Source of the DNA: Acidovorax sp. Leaf191
GTDB lineage: Bacteria > Pseudomonadota > Gammaproteobacteria > Burkholderiales > Burkholderiaceae_C
NCBI RefSeq assembly: GCF_001424425.1
Contig: NZ_LMPT01000001.1
Coordinates: 484,137 to 548,136, forward strand
Length of the DNA: 64,000 nucleotides
Direction: 5' to 3'
Below are positions 54,753 to 62,598 of this stretch, piece by piece (position 1 is the first letter of the stretch; each line of letters opens with the position of its first letter). Position numbers and translations under genes: made by a program. The notes beneath the pieces are model-generated. The model had not been told where the DNA came from. It worked only from the letters and a program-made list of their open reading frames with translations, and ran no database searches.

Positions 54753-55850
54753 TCAGTCGTGCGGCTCCAGCGTGTGGTGCGCCACGAACAGCGTGCCCTC
54801 CAGGATCTTTCGGGCCGTGCGCACCAGGGCGGCCTGCACCAGCGTGCAGTGGCCGTCCACCAGTGCGAGCTCCACGTCCACGTGGATGCGGCCGGCCGGG
54901 TGCAGCACCTCCACCCGGCGCGCGCCGGCGCTGGGCGCGGTGCGGGTGTCGGTGGCCACGGTGCCGGGCAGCACCATCGCGGCGGCCACGCCGATGGCGC
55001 CGGTCACTGCGTGTGAGCGGTGGCAGCGCCGGGGCGTGAAGTAGCGCGAGGTGATGCTGCCGGGTACCGTGCCTTCGGAGACGATCACCGGCTTGGGCAG
55101 CACGCTGTGGGACACATCGCCCATGCCCATGCGCAGCCCGGCTTCGCAGCGCAGGGCTTCGAGCCGGGCCAGCAGGGCCGTGTCGGCGTCGAGTTCGGCA
55201 GGCGTTTCGTCGCCGCGCAGGCCCAGGTCAGCGGCGCGCACCAGCACCATCACCTGGGCGGCGTCGATGCAGGTCACTGGCAGGCCGTGGAGGGTGTCGA
55301 TGCGCTGGCCGGTCGGAAAGATCTGGCCCGTGACGGCGCCCCAGGCGTCGAGGAAGTTCATCAGCACCGGGGCGGCCGTGCCCTGCACGCCGTCGATGTG
55401 CACGTCGCCTTCGTAGTGCACCCGGCCGCCGCGGGTCTGCACCTGCACGTCGATGCGCGAGCGGGTGTTCACGTTGTAGACCCGCACCCGCGTCACGTCA
55501 CCGGTGGCGCTGGCGGGCACCAGGCCTTGCTCGATGGCGAAGGGCCCCACGCCAGCGAGCATGTTGCCGCAGTTGGGGCGGGTGTCCACGCGGGCCTCGT
55601 CCACGCTGACCTGGGCGAAGAGGTAGTCCACATCGCAGTCGGCGTGCACCGACCGCGAGACGATGGCCACCTTGCTGGTCAACGAGTTGCCGCCGCCCAG
55701 GCCGTCGATCTGCAGCTCGTGCGGCGAGCCCAGGGCCGCTATCAGCGTGCGGTCACGCTGGGCGGTGTCCTGCGGCAGCCAGTCGGCCAGGAAGAAAGGG
55801 CCCCGGGAGGTGCCGCCGCGCATCAGAACGCAAGGAAGGTTGTAGCTCAT
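54753..55850 (-). CDS. PrpF/GalD-family isomerase (4-oxalomesaconate tautomerase or aconitate isomerase type)
   Basis: The 365-residue protein starts MSYNLPCVLMRGGTSRGPFF and has GLGGGNSLTSKVAIVSRS, DYLFAQVSVDEARVDTRPNC then GNMLAGVGPFAIEQGLV, and HRSHAVTGAIGVAAAMVLPG. The sequence is closest by memory to GalD, which tautomerises 4-oxalomesaconate; the related PrpF isomerises 2-methylaconitate and trans-aconitate. No gallate genes are near, while tcuAB is, so an aconitate-type substrate is possible. It is divergent from a LysR gene. Confidence 0.85.
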   Translation of the reverse strand: MSYNLPCVLMRGGTSRGPFFLADWLPQDTAQRDRTLIAALGSPHELQIDGLGGGNSLTSKVAIVSRSVHADCDVDYLFAQVSVDEARVDTRPNCGNMLAGVGPFAIEQGLVPASATGDVTRVRVYNVNTRSRIDVQVQTRGGRVHYEGDVHIDGVQGTAAPVLMNFLDAWGAVTGQIFPTGQRIDTLHGLPVTCIDAAQVMVLVRAADLGLRGDETPAELDADTALLARLEALRCEAGLRMGMGDVSHSVLPKPVIVSEGTVPGSITSRYFTPRRCHRSHAVTGAIGVAAAMVLPGTVATDTRTAPSAGARRVEVLHPAGRIHVDVELALVDGHCTLVQAALVRTARKILEGTLFVAHHTLEPHD

Positions 55851-55904
55851 GGGTCTGCATGGTGCGGCGCTGCGACTTGTTTGTGAATTGCATTGTTGGC
55901 AACG

Positions 55905-56002
55905 ATTGATGCATGCTGTGCAATAGATGCCGCGTGCTTTTACGTGCTGAAATGGCATCTGTAAATTGCAACTTTGCGAAGCATTGATGCACACGGAGCA
56001 AT
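55905..56002. promoter_or_regulatory. Direct repeats in the isomerase/LysR divergent promoter
   Basis: ATTGATGCATGCTGTGCAAT (55905-55924) and ATTGATGCACACGGAGCAAT (55983-56002) match at 15 of 20 positions, 78 bases apart. Each has ATTG and CAAT at its ends. They flank the AT-rich centre of the divergent region and are candidate LysR binding sites. Confidence 0.5.
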
Positions 56003-56077
56003 GGTTTCGGGCACACAGAACGCGTCCACTGCACCTTTTTCCATTACCGCCAGAACGCCCAGCACCGCAGGACCGCC

Positions 56078-57019
56078 ATGAACCAGAAATTCGATCTCGC
56101 CGACATCCAGGCCTTTGCCGCCGTGGCCGAGCTGCAGAGCTTTCGGGCCGCGGCCGAATCCATCCACCTGTCGCAGCCGGCCTTCAGCCGCCGCATCGAC
56201 AAGCTGGAAGAGGCGCTGGGTGTGCGCCTGCTCGACCGCACCACGCGCCGCGTGACGCTCACGGCCGTGGGCCGCGACTTCGCGCGCAAGACGCGCGTGT
56301 GGCTCGACGACCTGGATGGCATGCTCATGGGCCTGGGCGACGTGGCGGCGCGGCGCATGGGCGAGGTGACCATTGCCTGCGTGCCCTCGGCCGTGTATTA
56401 CTTTCTGCCGCAGGTGGTCAAGCGCTACCACGAGCGGTTTCCGAAGATCCGCGTCAAGGTGCACGACGCCAGCGCCAACGAGGTGCTGGTGGCCGTGGCG
56501 CAGGGCGATGCGGATTTCGGCCTCAACTTCATCGGCAGCCAGGAGGCCGAGATCGAGTTCAAGCCGGTGCTGGCCGAGCGCTTCGTGGCGGCCTGCCGGC
56601 GCGACCATGTGCTGGCGCGGCGCAAGAAGGTCAGCTGGGCGGAGCTGGGCCAGCACGATTTCATGTCGGTGGGCAAGACCTCGGGCAACCGCCTGCTGAT
56701 GGACCTGGCGCTGGCCAACGTGCCCGACCGCCCCCAGTGCCTGTACGAGGCCAAGCACGTGACCACGCTGCTCGGGCTGGTGGAGGCGGGACTGGGCGTG
56801 GCGGCGGTGCCCAGCCTGGCGATGCCGGGCAAGGACCACCCCACCCTCGTCAGCATTCCGCTGGTGGACCCGGTGGTCACGCGGCAGATGGGGCTGATCA
56901 AGCGCCGGGGGCGGTCGCTGTCCCCGGCGGCCCAGCAGCTCTATGACCTGCTGGTGGCTACGCGTACTGCGCGGCCGCGCAGCGCCGGGGCGTCCGCAAA
57001 AATACAATCGCAGGGATGA
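56078..57019 (+). CDS. LysR-family regulator next to the PrpF/GalD-family gene
   Basis: The 313-residue protein has the HTH block [20 protein letters not shown] with [20 protein letters not shown] and an effector domain with [20 protein letters not shown] and [20 protein letters not shown]. It is divergent from the isomerase gene and very likely controls the isomerase-Bug-porin genes. Its last codons overlap the mnmA start (ATGA), and its C-terminal residues run through what looks like the native mnmA promoter. Confidence 0.9.
   Translation: MNQKFDLADIQAFAAVAELQSFRAAAESIHLSQPAFSRRIDKLEEALGVRLLDRTTRRVTLTAVGRDFARKTRVWLDDLDGMLMGLGDVAARRMGEVTIACVPSAVYYFLPQVVKRYHERFPKIRVKVHDASANEVLVAVAQGDADFGLNFIGSQEAEIEFKPVLAERFVAACRRDHVLARRKKVSWAELGQHDFMSVGKTSGNRLLMDLALANVPDRPQCLYEAKHVTTLLGLVEAGLGVAAVPSLAMPGKDHPTLVSIPLVDPVVTRQMGLIKRRGRSLSPAAQQLYDLLVATRTARPRSAGASAKIQSQG
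57003..57008 (+). promoter_or_regulatory. Probable mnmA -10 element
   Basis: TACAAT at 57003-57008, eight bases before the mnmA ATG. If used, the mnmA message would start within a few bases of the ATG and be nearly leaderless. It overlaps the last codons of the LysR gene. Confidence 0.4.
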
Positions 57020-58137
57020 CAGCATCCCCCAAGCAGCGCGTCGTCGTCGGCCTCTCCGGCGGCGTCGACTCCGCCGTGACCGCCCACCTGCTCAAACAGC
57101 AGGGCCATGAGGTGGTCGGCATTTTCATGAAGAACTGGGAAGACGACGACGACAGCGAGTACTGCTCGTCCAACATCGACTTCGTGGACGCGGCCGCCGT
57201 GGCCGATGTGATCGGCATCGAGATCGAGCACGTGAACTTCGCGGCCGACTACAAGGACCGCGTGTTCGCCGAGTTCCTGCGCGAGTACCAGGCCGGCCGC
57301 ACGCCCAACCCCGACGTGCTGTGCAACGCCGAGATCAAGTTCAAGGCGTTCCTCGACCACGCCATGCGCCTGGGTGCCGAGAAGATCGCCACGGGGCACT
57401 ACGCCCGCGTGCGCCAGAACGGGGCTTCGGGCCTGTTCGAGCTGCTCAAGGGGCTGGACCCCTCCAAGGACCAGAGCTACTTCCTGCACCGCCTGAACCA
57501 GGCGCAGTTGTCCAAGACGCTGTTCCCGGTGGGCGAGCTGCACAAGACCGAAGTGCGCCGCATCGCCGAGGAGATCGGCCTGCCCAACGCCAAGAAGAAG
57601 GATTCCACCGGCATCTGCTTCATCGGCGAGCGGCCGTTCCGCGAATTCCTGAACCGCTACATCAGCCACGAACCCGGCCCCATCCAGGACGACCGGGGTC
57701 GCACCCTGGGCAAGCACGTTGGCCTGTCCTTCTACACGCTGGGCCAGCGCCAAGGGCTGGGCATCGGCGGCATCAAGGAAAAGGGTGCCCAGCGCGGCGG
57801 CGGCGAGCACGAGCCCTGGTTCGTCGCCCGCAAGGACCTGGCCAGGAACACCCTGCGCGTGGTGCAGGGGCATGACCACCCCTGGCTGCTGTCGCACCAG
57901 CTCTCGGCCCAGGACGCCAGCTGGACGGCGGGCCAGCCGCCGGCGCCGGGCGCCTACGCCGCCAAGACCCGCTACCGCCAGCAGGACGCGGCCTGCGAGC
58001 TGAGCGGTGCACAGGCGGACGGCTTCGGGCTGCGCTTCGACCAGGCGCAATGGGCCGTGACGCCCGGGCAGAGTGCGGTGCTGTACGACGGCGAGGTGTG
58101 CCTGGGCGGTGGGGTGATTTCAGGCGCTTCGGACTGA
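57016..58137 (+). CDS. mnmA: tRNA-specific 2-thiouridylase MnmA
   Basis: MnmA puts sulfur on U34 of Lys, Glu and Gln tRNAs. The 373-residue protein has the PP-loop [20 protein letters not shown], the block [18 protein letters not shown], catalytic Cys in [20 protein letters not shown] and in [16 protein letters not shown], and the ATGHYARV and [10 protein letters not shown] motifs. Length is normal. Its start overlaps the LysR stop. The NudJ-like gene that usually precedes it is 9.8 kb upstream. Confidence 0.97.
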   Translation: MTASPKQRVVVGLSGGVDSAVTAHLLKQQGHEVVGIFMKNWEDDDDSEYCSSNIDFVDAAAVADVIGIEIEHVNFAADYKDRVFAEFLREYQAGRTPNPDVLCNAEIKFKAFLDHAMRLGAEKIATGHYARVRQNGASGLFELLKGLDPSKDQSYFLHRLNQAQLSKTLFPVGELHKTEVRRIAEEIGLPNAKKKDSTGICFIGERPFREFLNRYISHEPGPIQDDRGRTLGKHVGLSFYTLGQRQGLGIGGIKEKGAQRGGGEHEPWFVARKDLARNTLRVVQGHDHPWLLSHQLSAQDASWTAGQPPAPGAYAAKTRYRQQDAACELSGAQADGFGLRFDQAQWAVTPGQSAVLYDGEVCLGGGVISGASD

Positions 58138-58164
58138 AACATTTACACACCACGATAGTTGCAA

Positions 58165-58195
58165 AAAACTATTAAATTCAGCATTTAATAGTTTT
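58165..58195. other. 13-bp perfect AT-rich palindrome between mnmA and the bcs operon
   Basis: AAAACTATTAAAT pairs with ATTTAATAGTTTT across TCAGC. Partial complementarity extends outward (ACACCACGA against TCGTG). With A-run before and T-run after, it may be a bidirectional terminator for mnmA, or an operator in the AT-rich 283-base bcs control region (58138-58420), which holds no gene. Confidence 0.6.
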
Positions 58196-58420
58196 CGTGA
58201 TGGTTGGTGTGGTTTGGTACCTACAAACCGGTCGGTAGTTGCCGGCAGTTGAACCAAGTTGACCTTTGGATGCAGGCCGAAAAGGGCGTGTGCGGATCAA
58301 GGCTTCTAAAATTCCGGCACGCTGATTGAAACCATGTGTATCAATCGGTGGTTCTGGTTTACCCTTAGTTCGGTCAATCCTGCGCCGGCCCGCCGCCGGT
58401 CTGATGTTCCTGCCTGCGCC

Positions 58421-58897
58421 ATGTCCACTTCCGCCGCTTCCTTCCCCAGCCCAGAGATCGCCGAGCACATGGCCACGCAGCAGTGCGCAGCGCAATGGAG
58501 GGGGTTCCTGCAGGCGCTGACGGAAGAATTCGCGTCCTCCCTGGCCCCCGAGGATTTGCATGCGCTGATGTTCCGCGTGGGAACGCGCTTTGCGGCCGCG
58601 AACCCCCTGGCGCCCGCTGCCACGCTGGACGAGCTGCAGCGCGGCATGACGGCGGTGTGGGAGCGCATCGACTGGGGCTGGGTGCAGCTGTCGCAAGAAG
58701 CGGCGCGCTTGAACATCCAGCACAGCCTTTCGCCCGTATCTGCAGCATTCGGGGCGCGCCACGTCCAGTGGTCGGGCGGTTTCCTGGAGGGGGTGTACCA
58801 GAGCTGGATGGAGCAGGCCGGCTCCGGGGCGCTGCGCGTGGTCCAGGTGGCTCCTGCCGACGCCTGGGGCTGCGTGCAGTTCCAGCTGGCGCGCTGA
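58421..58897 (+). CDS. bcsD: Cellulose biosynthesis protein BcsD
   Basis: BcsD (AxCeSD in Komagataeibacter) forms a periplasmic or cytosolic octameric ring that orders cellulose export into crystalline ribbons. The 158-residue protein has the family length and pattern: QQCAAQWRGFLQALTEEFAS, EDLHALMFRVGTRFAAANPL, LDELQRGMTAVWERIDWGWV and GFLEGVYQSWMEQAGS. The ATG at 58421 was chosen to match that length. It is the first gene of the cellulose operon here. Confidence 0.88.
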   Translation: MSTSAASFPSPEIAEHMATQQCAAQWRGFLQALTEEFASSLAPEDLHALMFRVGTRFAAANPLAPAATLDELQRGMTAVWERIDWGWVQLSQEAARLNIQHSLSPVSAAFGARHVQWSGGFLEGVYQSWMEQAGSGALRVVQVAPADAWGCVQFQLAR

Positions 58898-58940
58898 ACT
58901 GTGGCCCCGCACGCAACAACGCACAGACGGTGATTGACCT

Positions 58941-59600
58941 ATGAAGCCCTCCGATGACGTCGTGAACCTCTTTCAACAGTTTGGCGCCAAGCCCGGCCCT
59001 TACCAGGAACTGGCGCGCCAGCAGGAGCACCAGCTGTCGCGTGACCGCTGGCCGCTGGTGACGGCGGTGCATGGCGCCGTGGCCGGGGACATCCCGTCGG
59101 TGGTGCGCCGCGGCGATGCCGCGGAGGCGGCTCCAGTGCCCGCGGTCCGGCCGAACGCTGTGCCGGCCGCCGCTCCCGCGGGTCCGGGTCCTGCCGCATG
59201 GGCGCAACTGGCCCCTGCGCCTGTGTCGGCGCCCGCCCCTGCCCCTGCGGCCCTGGCCCCGGCTGCCGCTTCGGTGGACGCCTTGGCGCAGCCCGCACCC
59301 GTCGCCGCCCCCTTGATGTCTGCGGACCACGCGCCAGGCTACCGGGCGGCAACGCCCGTTTCTCCGGCCCCGGTGGCCGCATCGGCGCTGGCGTCGCGCT
59401 CGCCGCTGTCGGGCCTGGCGGGCCTGCGCTCCGGCGCTCCCGCCGCCGAAGCCCCTGCGCCCGCAGCCGGTGCATTGCCCACGGACCTGCCCTCCGTGTT
59501 CGCCCGTTTGGCCGGGGCGGCCGCAGCCGCTCCGGCCGCCCCGCAAGCTGCACCCGCGCCTGCTCCGGTCTGGCAACCGCGCCGAGGTCCGTACCCATGA
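58941..59600 (+). CDS. bcsP: Cellulose biosynthesis protein BcsP (BcsR-like N-terminus, Pro/Ala-rich)
   Basis: The 219-residue protein begins MKPSDDVVNLFQQFGAKPGP with YQELARQQE, the BcsR/BcsP signature, followed by ~160 residues of Pro/Ala-rich low complexity with a second short conserved piece (LPTDLPSVFARLAGA) at the C-terminus. Such proteins work with BcsQ to place or assemble the cellulose synthase. Its stop overlaps the bcsQ start by four bases (ATGA). Confidence 0.85.
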   Translation: MKPSDDVVNLFQQFGAKPGPYQELARQQEHQLSRDRWPLVTAVHGAVAGDIPSVVRRGDAAEAAPVPAVRPNAVPAAAPAGPGPAAWAQLAPAPVSAPAPAPAALAPAAASVDALAQPAPVAAPLMSADHAPGYRAATPVSPAPVAASALASRSPLSGLAGLRSGAPAAEAPAPAAGALPTDLPSVFARLAGAAAAAPAAPQAAPAPAPVWQPRRGPYP

Positions 59601-60382
59601 AGGTGATCGCTATCGTTTCCGCCAAGGGGGGCGTGGGCAAGACGACATTGACGGCGAACCTGGCCACGGCCCTGCAAAGCCAGGGCGTGGGCACGCTCCT
59701 GGTGGTGGACATGGACCCGCAGAACGCGCTGGGCCTGCACTTCGGTGCCGACCCGCGCGCGCTGGGCGGGGTGTCCCGCGCCAGCCTGGAAGGTGAACAC
59801 TGGGGCGCTGTCTGCGTGCGCAGCCTCTCGGGGGTGAACGTGCTGCCCTTCGGGATGGTGAACGAGTCGGACCGGGTGGCCTTCGAGCGCCACCTGGACG
59901 CCCACCCTGCCTGGCTGGTCGAGCAGCTGCAGCGCCTGGAGCTGCCGCCCGACGCCGTGGTGCTGGTCGACACGCCGCCCGGCCCGTCGGTGTATATGCA
60001 GCAGGCGCTGTCGGCCGCGCAGGCGGCGGTGATCGTCAGCCTGCCCGATGCGGCTTCCTATGCGGCCCTGGCGCTCATGCAGCGCCTGGTGAATACATAT
60101 TGCGCTCCCCGACCGGACTTTGTGGACGCGCTGTACGTGGTCAACCAGGTCGACAGCGCGCGCCAGCTGGCCAAGGACATCACGCGCGTCATGCAGGACA
60201 ACCTGGGCGAACGCCTGGTCGGTGTGATCCATGAAGACCAGGCGGTGCGCGAAGCACTCGCCTACGACCAGAGTGTGCTGCAGTACGACGCCCACGGCCA
60301 GGCCGCCGACGACCTGCGCAAATGCGCGCGGGCGATCACCCAGCGCCTGCGCCTGCCGCTGCTGCCGGGAGCGCCGCGATGA
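59597..60382 (+). CDS. bcsQ: Cellulose biosynthesis ParA/MinD-like ATPase BcsQ
   Basis: BcsQ localises or assembles the cellulose synthase complex at the inner membrane. The 261-residue protein has the deviant Walker A motif SAKGGVGKTT (residues 8-17), the Asp-rich VVDMDPQNALGLHFG and the C-terminal block of ParA/MinD-like ATPases (LYVVNQVDSARQLAKDITRV). It is coupled by ATGA overlaps to bcsP upstream and bcsA downstream. Confidence 0.95.
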   Translation: MKVIAIVSAKGGVGKTTLTANLATALQSQGVGTLLVVDMDPQNALGLHFGADPRALGGVSRASLEGEHWGAVCVRSLSGVNVLPFGMVNESDRVAFERHLDAHPAWLVEQLQRLELPPDAVVLVDTPPGPSVYMQQALSAAQAAVIVSLPDAASYAALALMQRLVNTYCAPRPDFVDALYVVNQVDSARQLAKDITRVMQDNLGERLVGVIHEDQAVREALAYDQSVLQYDAHGQAADDLRKCARAITQRLRLPLLPGAPR

Positions 60383-62565
60383 GCGTCGACCAGCGCCCCC
60401 GGGCGGACGAAGTCGCCGACGCCGATTCGCACAGCCCCCAGGCGCACTGGCGCACGGTGGTGCATGCCATCACGGCGTGGGATATCTGGACGCATCCTCT
60501 GGCGCGCGTGGCGGCGGTGGTGTTCAGTGCGCTGCTCATGGGCTTGGTCATCAGCGTGCCGCTGGACCTGCAGGGGCAGGTGCTGTTCTCGCTGGGCTCG
60601 TTCGGCGCCGCGCTGCTGCTGAGCAAGACCCCGGGGCGGCTGTCGACGCTGGCGATGATCGTGCTGTCGATCTCGGCCTCGTCGCGCTACATCTACTGGC
60701 GCTTCACCGACACCATCGGCTTCACCAACTGGGTGGACGCCGCCTTCGGCTACGGCCTGGTGCTGGCCGAGCTGTACGCGTTCGCCGTGCTGCTCATCGG
60801 CTACCTGCAGACCGCCTGGCCGCTGCAGCGCCGCCCGGTGCCCATGCCCGCGGACGTGAGCACCTGGCCCAGCGTGGACGTTTTCATCCCCAGCTACAAC
60901 GAGCCGCTGGAAGTGGTGCGCCAGACGGTGTTCTCGGCCATGAGCCTCGACTGGCCCCAGGACCGCCTGCACGTGTACGTGCTGGACGACGGCCGCCGCC
61001 AGGACTTCCGCGAGTTCTGCGAAGAGCTGGGCGTGGGCTACATCATCCGTGACAACAACCACCACGCCAAGGCGGGCAACATCAACGCGGCGCTCAAGAT
61101 CACGAACTCCGAGTACATCGCGATCTTCGACTGCGACCACATCCCGACGCGCTCGTTCCTGCAGGTCTGCATGGGCTGGTTCTTCAAGGACACCAACCTG
61201 GTGATGCTGCAGACGCCGCACGTGTTCTTCTCGCCCGACCCCTTCGAGCGCAACCTGGACACCTTTCACCGCATGCCCAACGAGGGCGAGCTGTTCTACG
61301 GCATCGTGCAGGACGGCAACGACCTGTGGAACGCGTCGTTCTTCTGCGGCTCCTGCGCCATCATCCGCCGCAAGGAGCTGCTGGAGGTGGGCGGCATCGC
61401 GGTGGAGACCGTGACCGAAGACGCGCACACCGCGCTCAAGCTCGCGCGCCTGGGCTACAACACCGCCTACCTCGAAGTGCCGCAGGCCGCGGGCCTGGCC
61501 ACCGAGAGCCTGTCCGGCCACGTGGGCCAGCGCATCCGCTGGGCGCGGGGCATGGCGCAGATCGCCCGCACCGACAACCCGCTGTTCGGCAAGGGGCTCA
61601 AGTTCGGGCAGCGGCTGTGCTACCTCAATGCGATGCTGCATTTCTTCTACGGGCTGCCGCGCCTGGTGTTCCTGACCGCGCCGCTGGCCTACCTGTTCTT
61701 CGACGCGCACGTGTTCCAGGCCACCGCGCTCATGATCACGGCGTATGCGCTGCCCCACCTGGCCCACGCCAGCGTCACCAACTCGCGCATCCAGGGCCGC
61801 TTTCGGCACTCGTTCTGGAACGAGGTGTACGAGTCCGTGCTGGCCTGGTACATCATGCGGCCGGTGATCGTGGCCTTCATCAACCCCAAGCTGGGCAAGT
61901 TCAACGTGACGGCCAAGGGCGGCGTGATCGAGAAGGCGTACTTCGACTGGACCATCGCGCGGCCCTATGTGGTGCTGCTGCTGATCAACCTGGTGGGCAT
62001 CGCCGTCGGCATCTGGAAGCTGTTCTACGCGGACGGCGACGAGACGACCACGCTGGTCATCAACATGGTCTGGACGGTCTACAACATCATCCTGCTCGGC
62101 GCGAGCGTGGCGGTGGCCAGCGAGACGCGCCAGATCCGCGGCACGCCACGCGTGGCGGCGGCCCTGCCGGCGGTGATCCGTTTCGAGAACGGCCGCACCC
62201 TGGTGTGCAAGACCGAAGACTTCTCGCAGCACGGCCTGGGGCTCACGGTGCCGCCCGAGAGCGACATCCCGATGGGCAGCAAGCTGTCGGTATCGCTGTT
62301 CCGCTCCGACGAGGAGGGCGTCTTTCCGGCGGTCGTCACCTTCAACGGCAAAGGCCGCCTGGGCGTGAAGTTCGACAACCTCACCCTGGCCCAGCAGGCA
62401 GAGCTGGCATCGCTGACCTTTGCGCGCGCCGACGCCTGGATCGCCACCTGGGGCACCGGCCAGCGCGACAAGCCGCTGCGCTCGCTCGGGAGCGTGATCA
62501 CGATCGGACTGCGCGGCATGGGGCAGCTGGCCTCCACCGCTGTCAAGTCGCTGAAGCCCCGGTAG
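60379..62565 (+). CDS. bcsA: Cellulose synthase catalytic subunit BcsA
   Basis: It polymerises UDP-glucose to beta-1,4-glucan and exports it through its membrane channel. The 728-residue protein has all catalytic motifs of a GT2 cellulose synthase: DDG at residues 203-205, DCD at 251-253, TED at 346-348 and QRIRW at 384-388. The C-terminal PilZ domain keeps both c-di-GMP-binding elements, RGTPR at 587-591 and DFSQHG at 614-619. Activation by c-di-GMP is expected. About eight membrane helices flank the catalytic domain. It overlaps bcsQ by four bases. Confidence 0.97.
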   Translation: MSVDQRPRADEVADADSHSPQAHWRTVVHAITAWDIWTHPLARVAAVVFSALLMGLVISVPLDLQGQVLFSLGSFGAALLLSKTPGRLSTLAMIVLSISASSRYIYWRFTDTIGFTNWVDAAFGYGLVLAELYAFAVLLIGYLQTAWPLQRRPVPMPADVSTWPSVDVFIPSYNEPLEVVRQTVFSAMSLDWPQDRLHVYVLDDGRRQDFREFCEELGVGYIIRDNNHHAKAGNINAALKITNSEYIAIFDCDHIPTRSFLQVCMGWFFKDTNLVMLQTPHVFFSPDPFERNLDTFHRMPNEGELFYGIVQDGNDLWNASFFCGSCAIIRRKELLEVGGIAVETVTEDAHTALKLARLGYNTAYLEVPQAAGLATESLSGHVGQRIRWARGMAQIARTDNPLFGKGLKFGQRLCYLNAMLHFFYGLPRLVFLTAPLAYLFFDAHVFQATALMITAYALPHLAHASVTNSRIQGRFRHSFWNEVYESVLAWYIMRPVIVAFINPKLGKFNVTAKGGVIEKAYFDWTIARPYVVLLLINLVGIAVGIWKLFYADGDETTTLVINMVWTVYNIILLGASVAVASETRQIRGTPRVAAALPAVIRFENGRTLVCKTEDFSQHGLGLTVPPESDIPMGSKLSVSLFRSDEEGVFPAVVTFNGKGRLGVKFDNLTLAQQAELASLTFARADAWIATWGTGQRDKPLRSLGSVITIGLRGMGQLASTAVKSLKPR

Positions 62566-62598
62566 CCGTTCCGTTTCCTGTATCCGAAGATTCCACAC

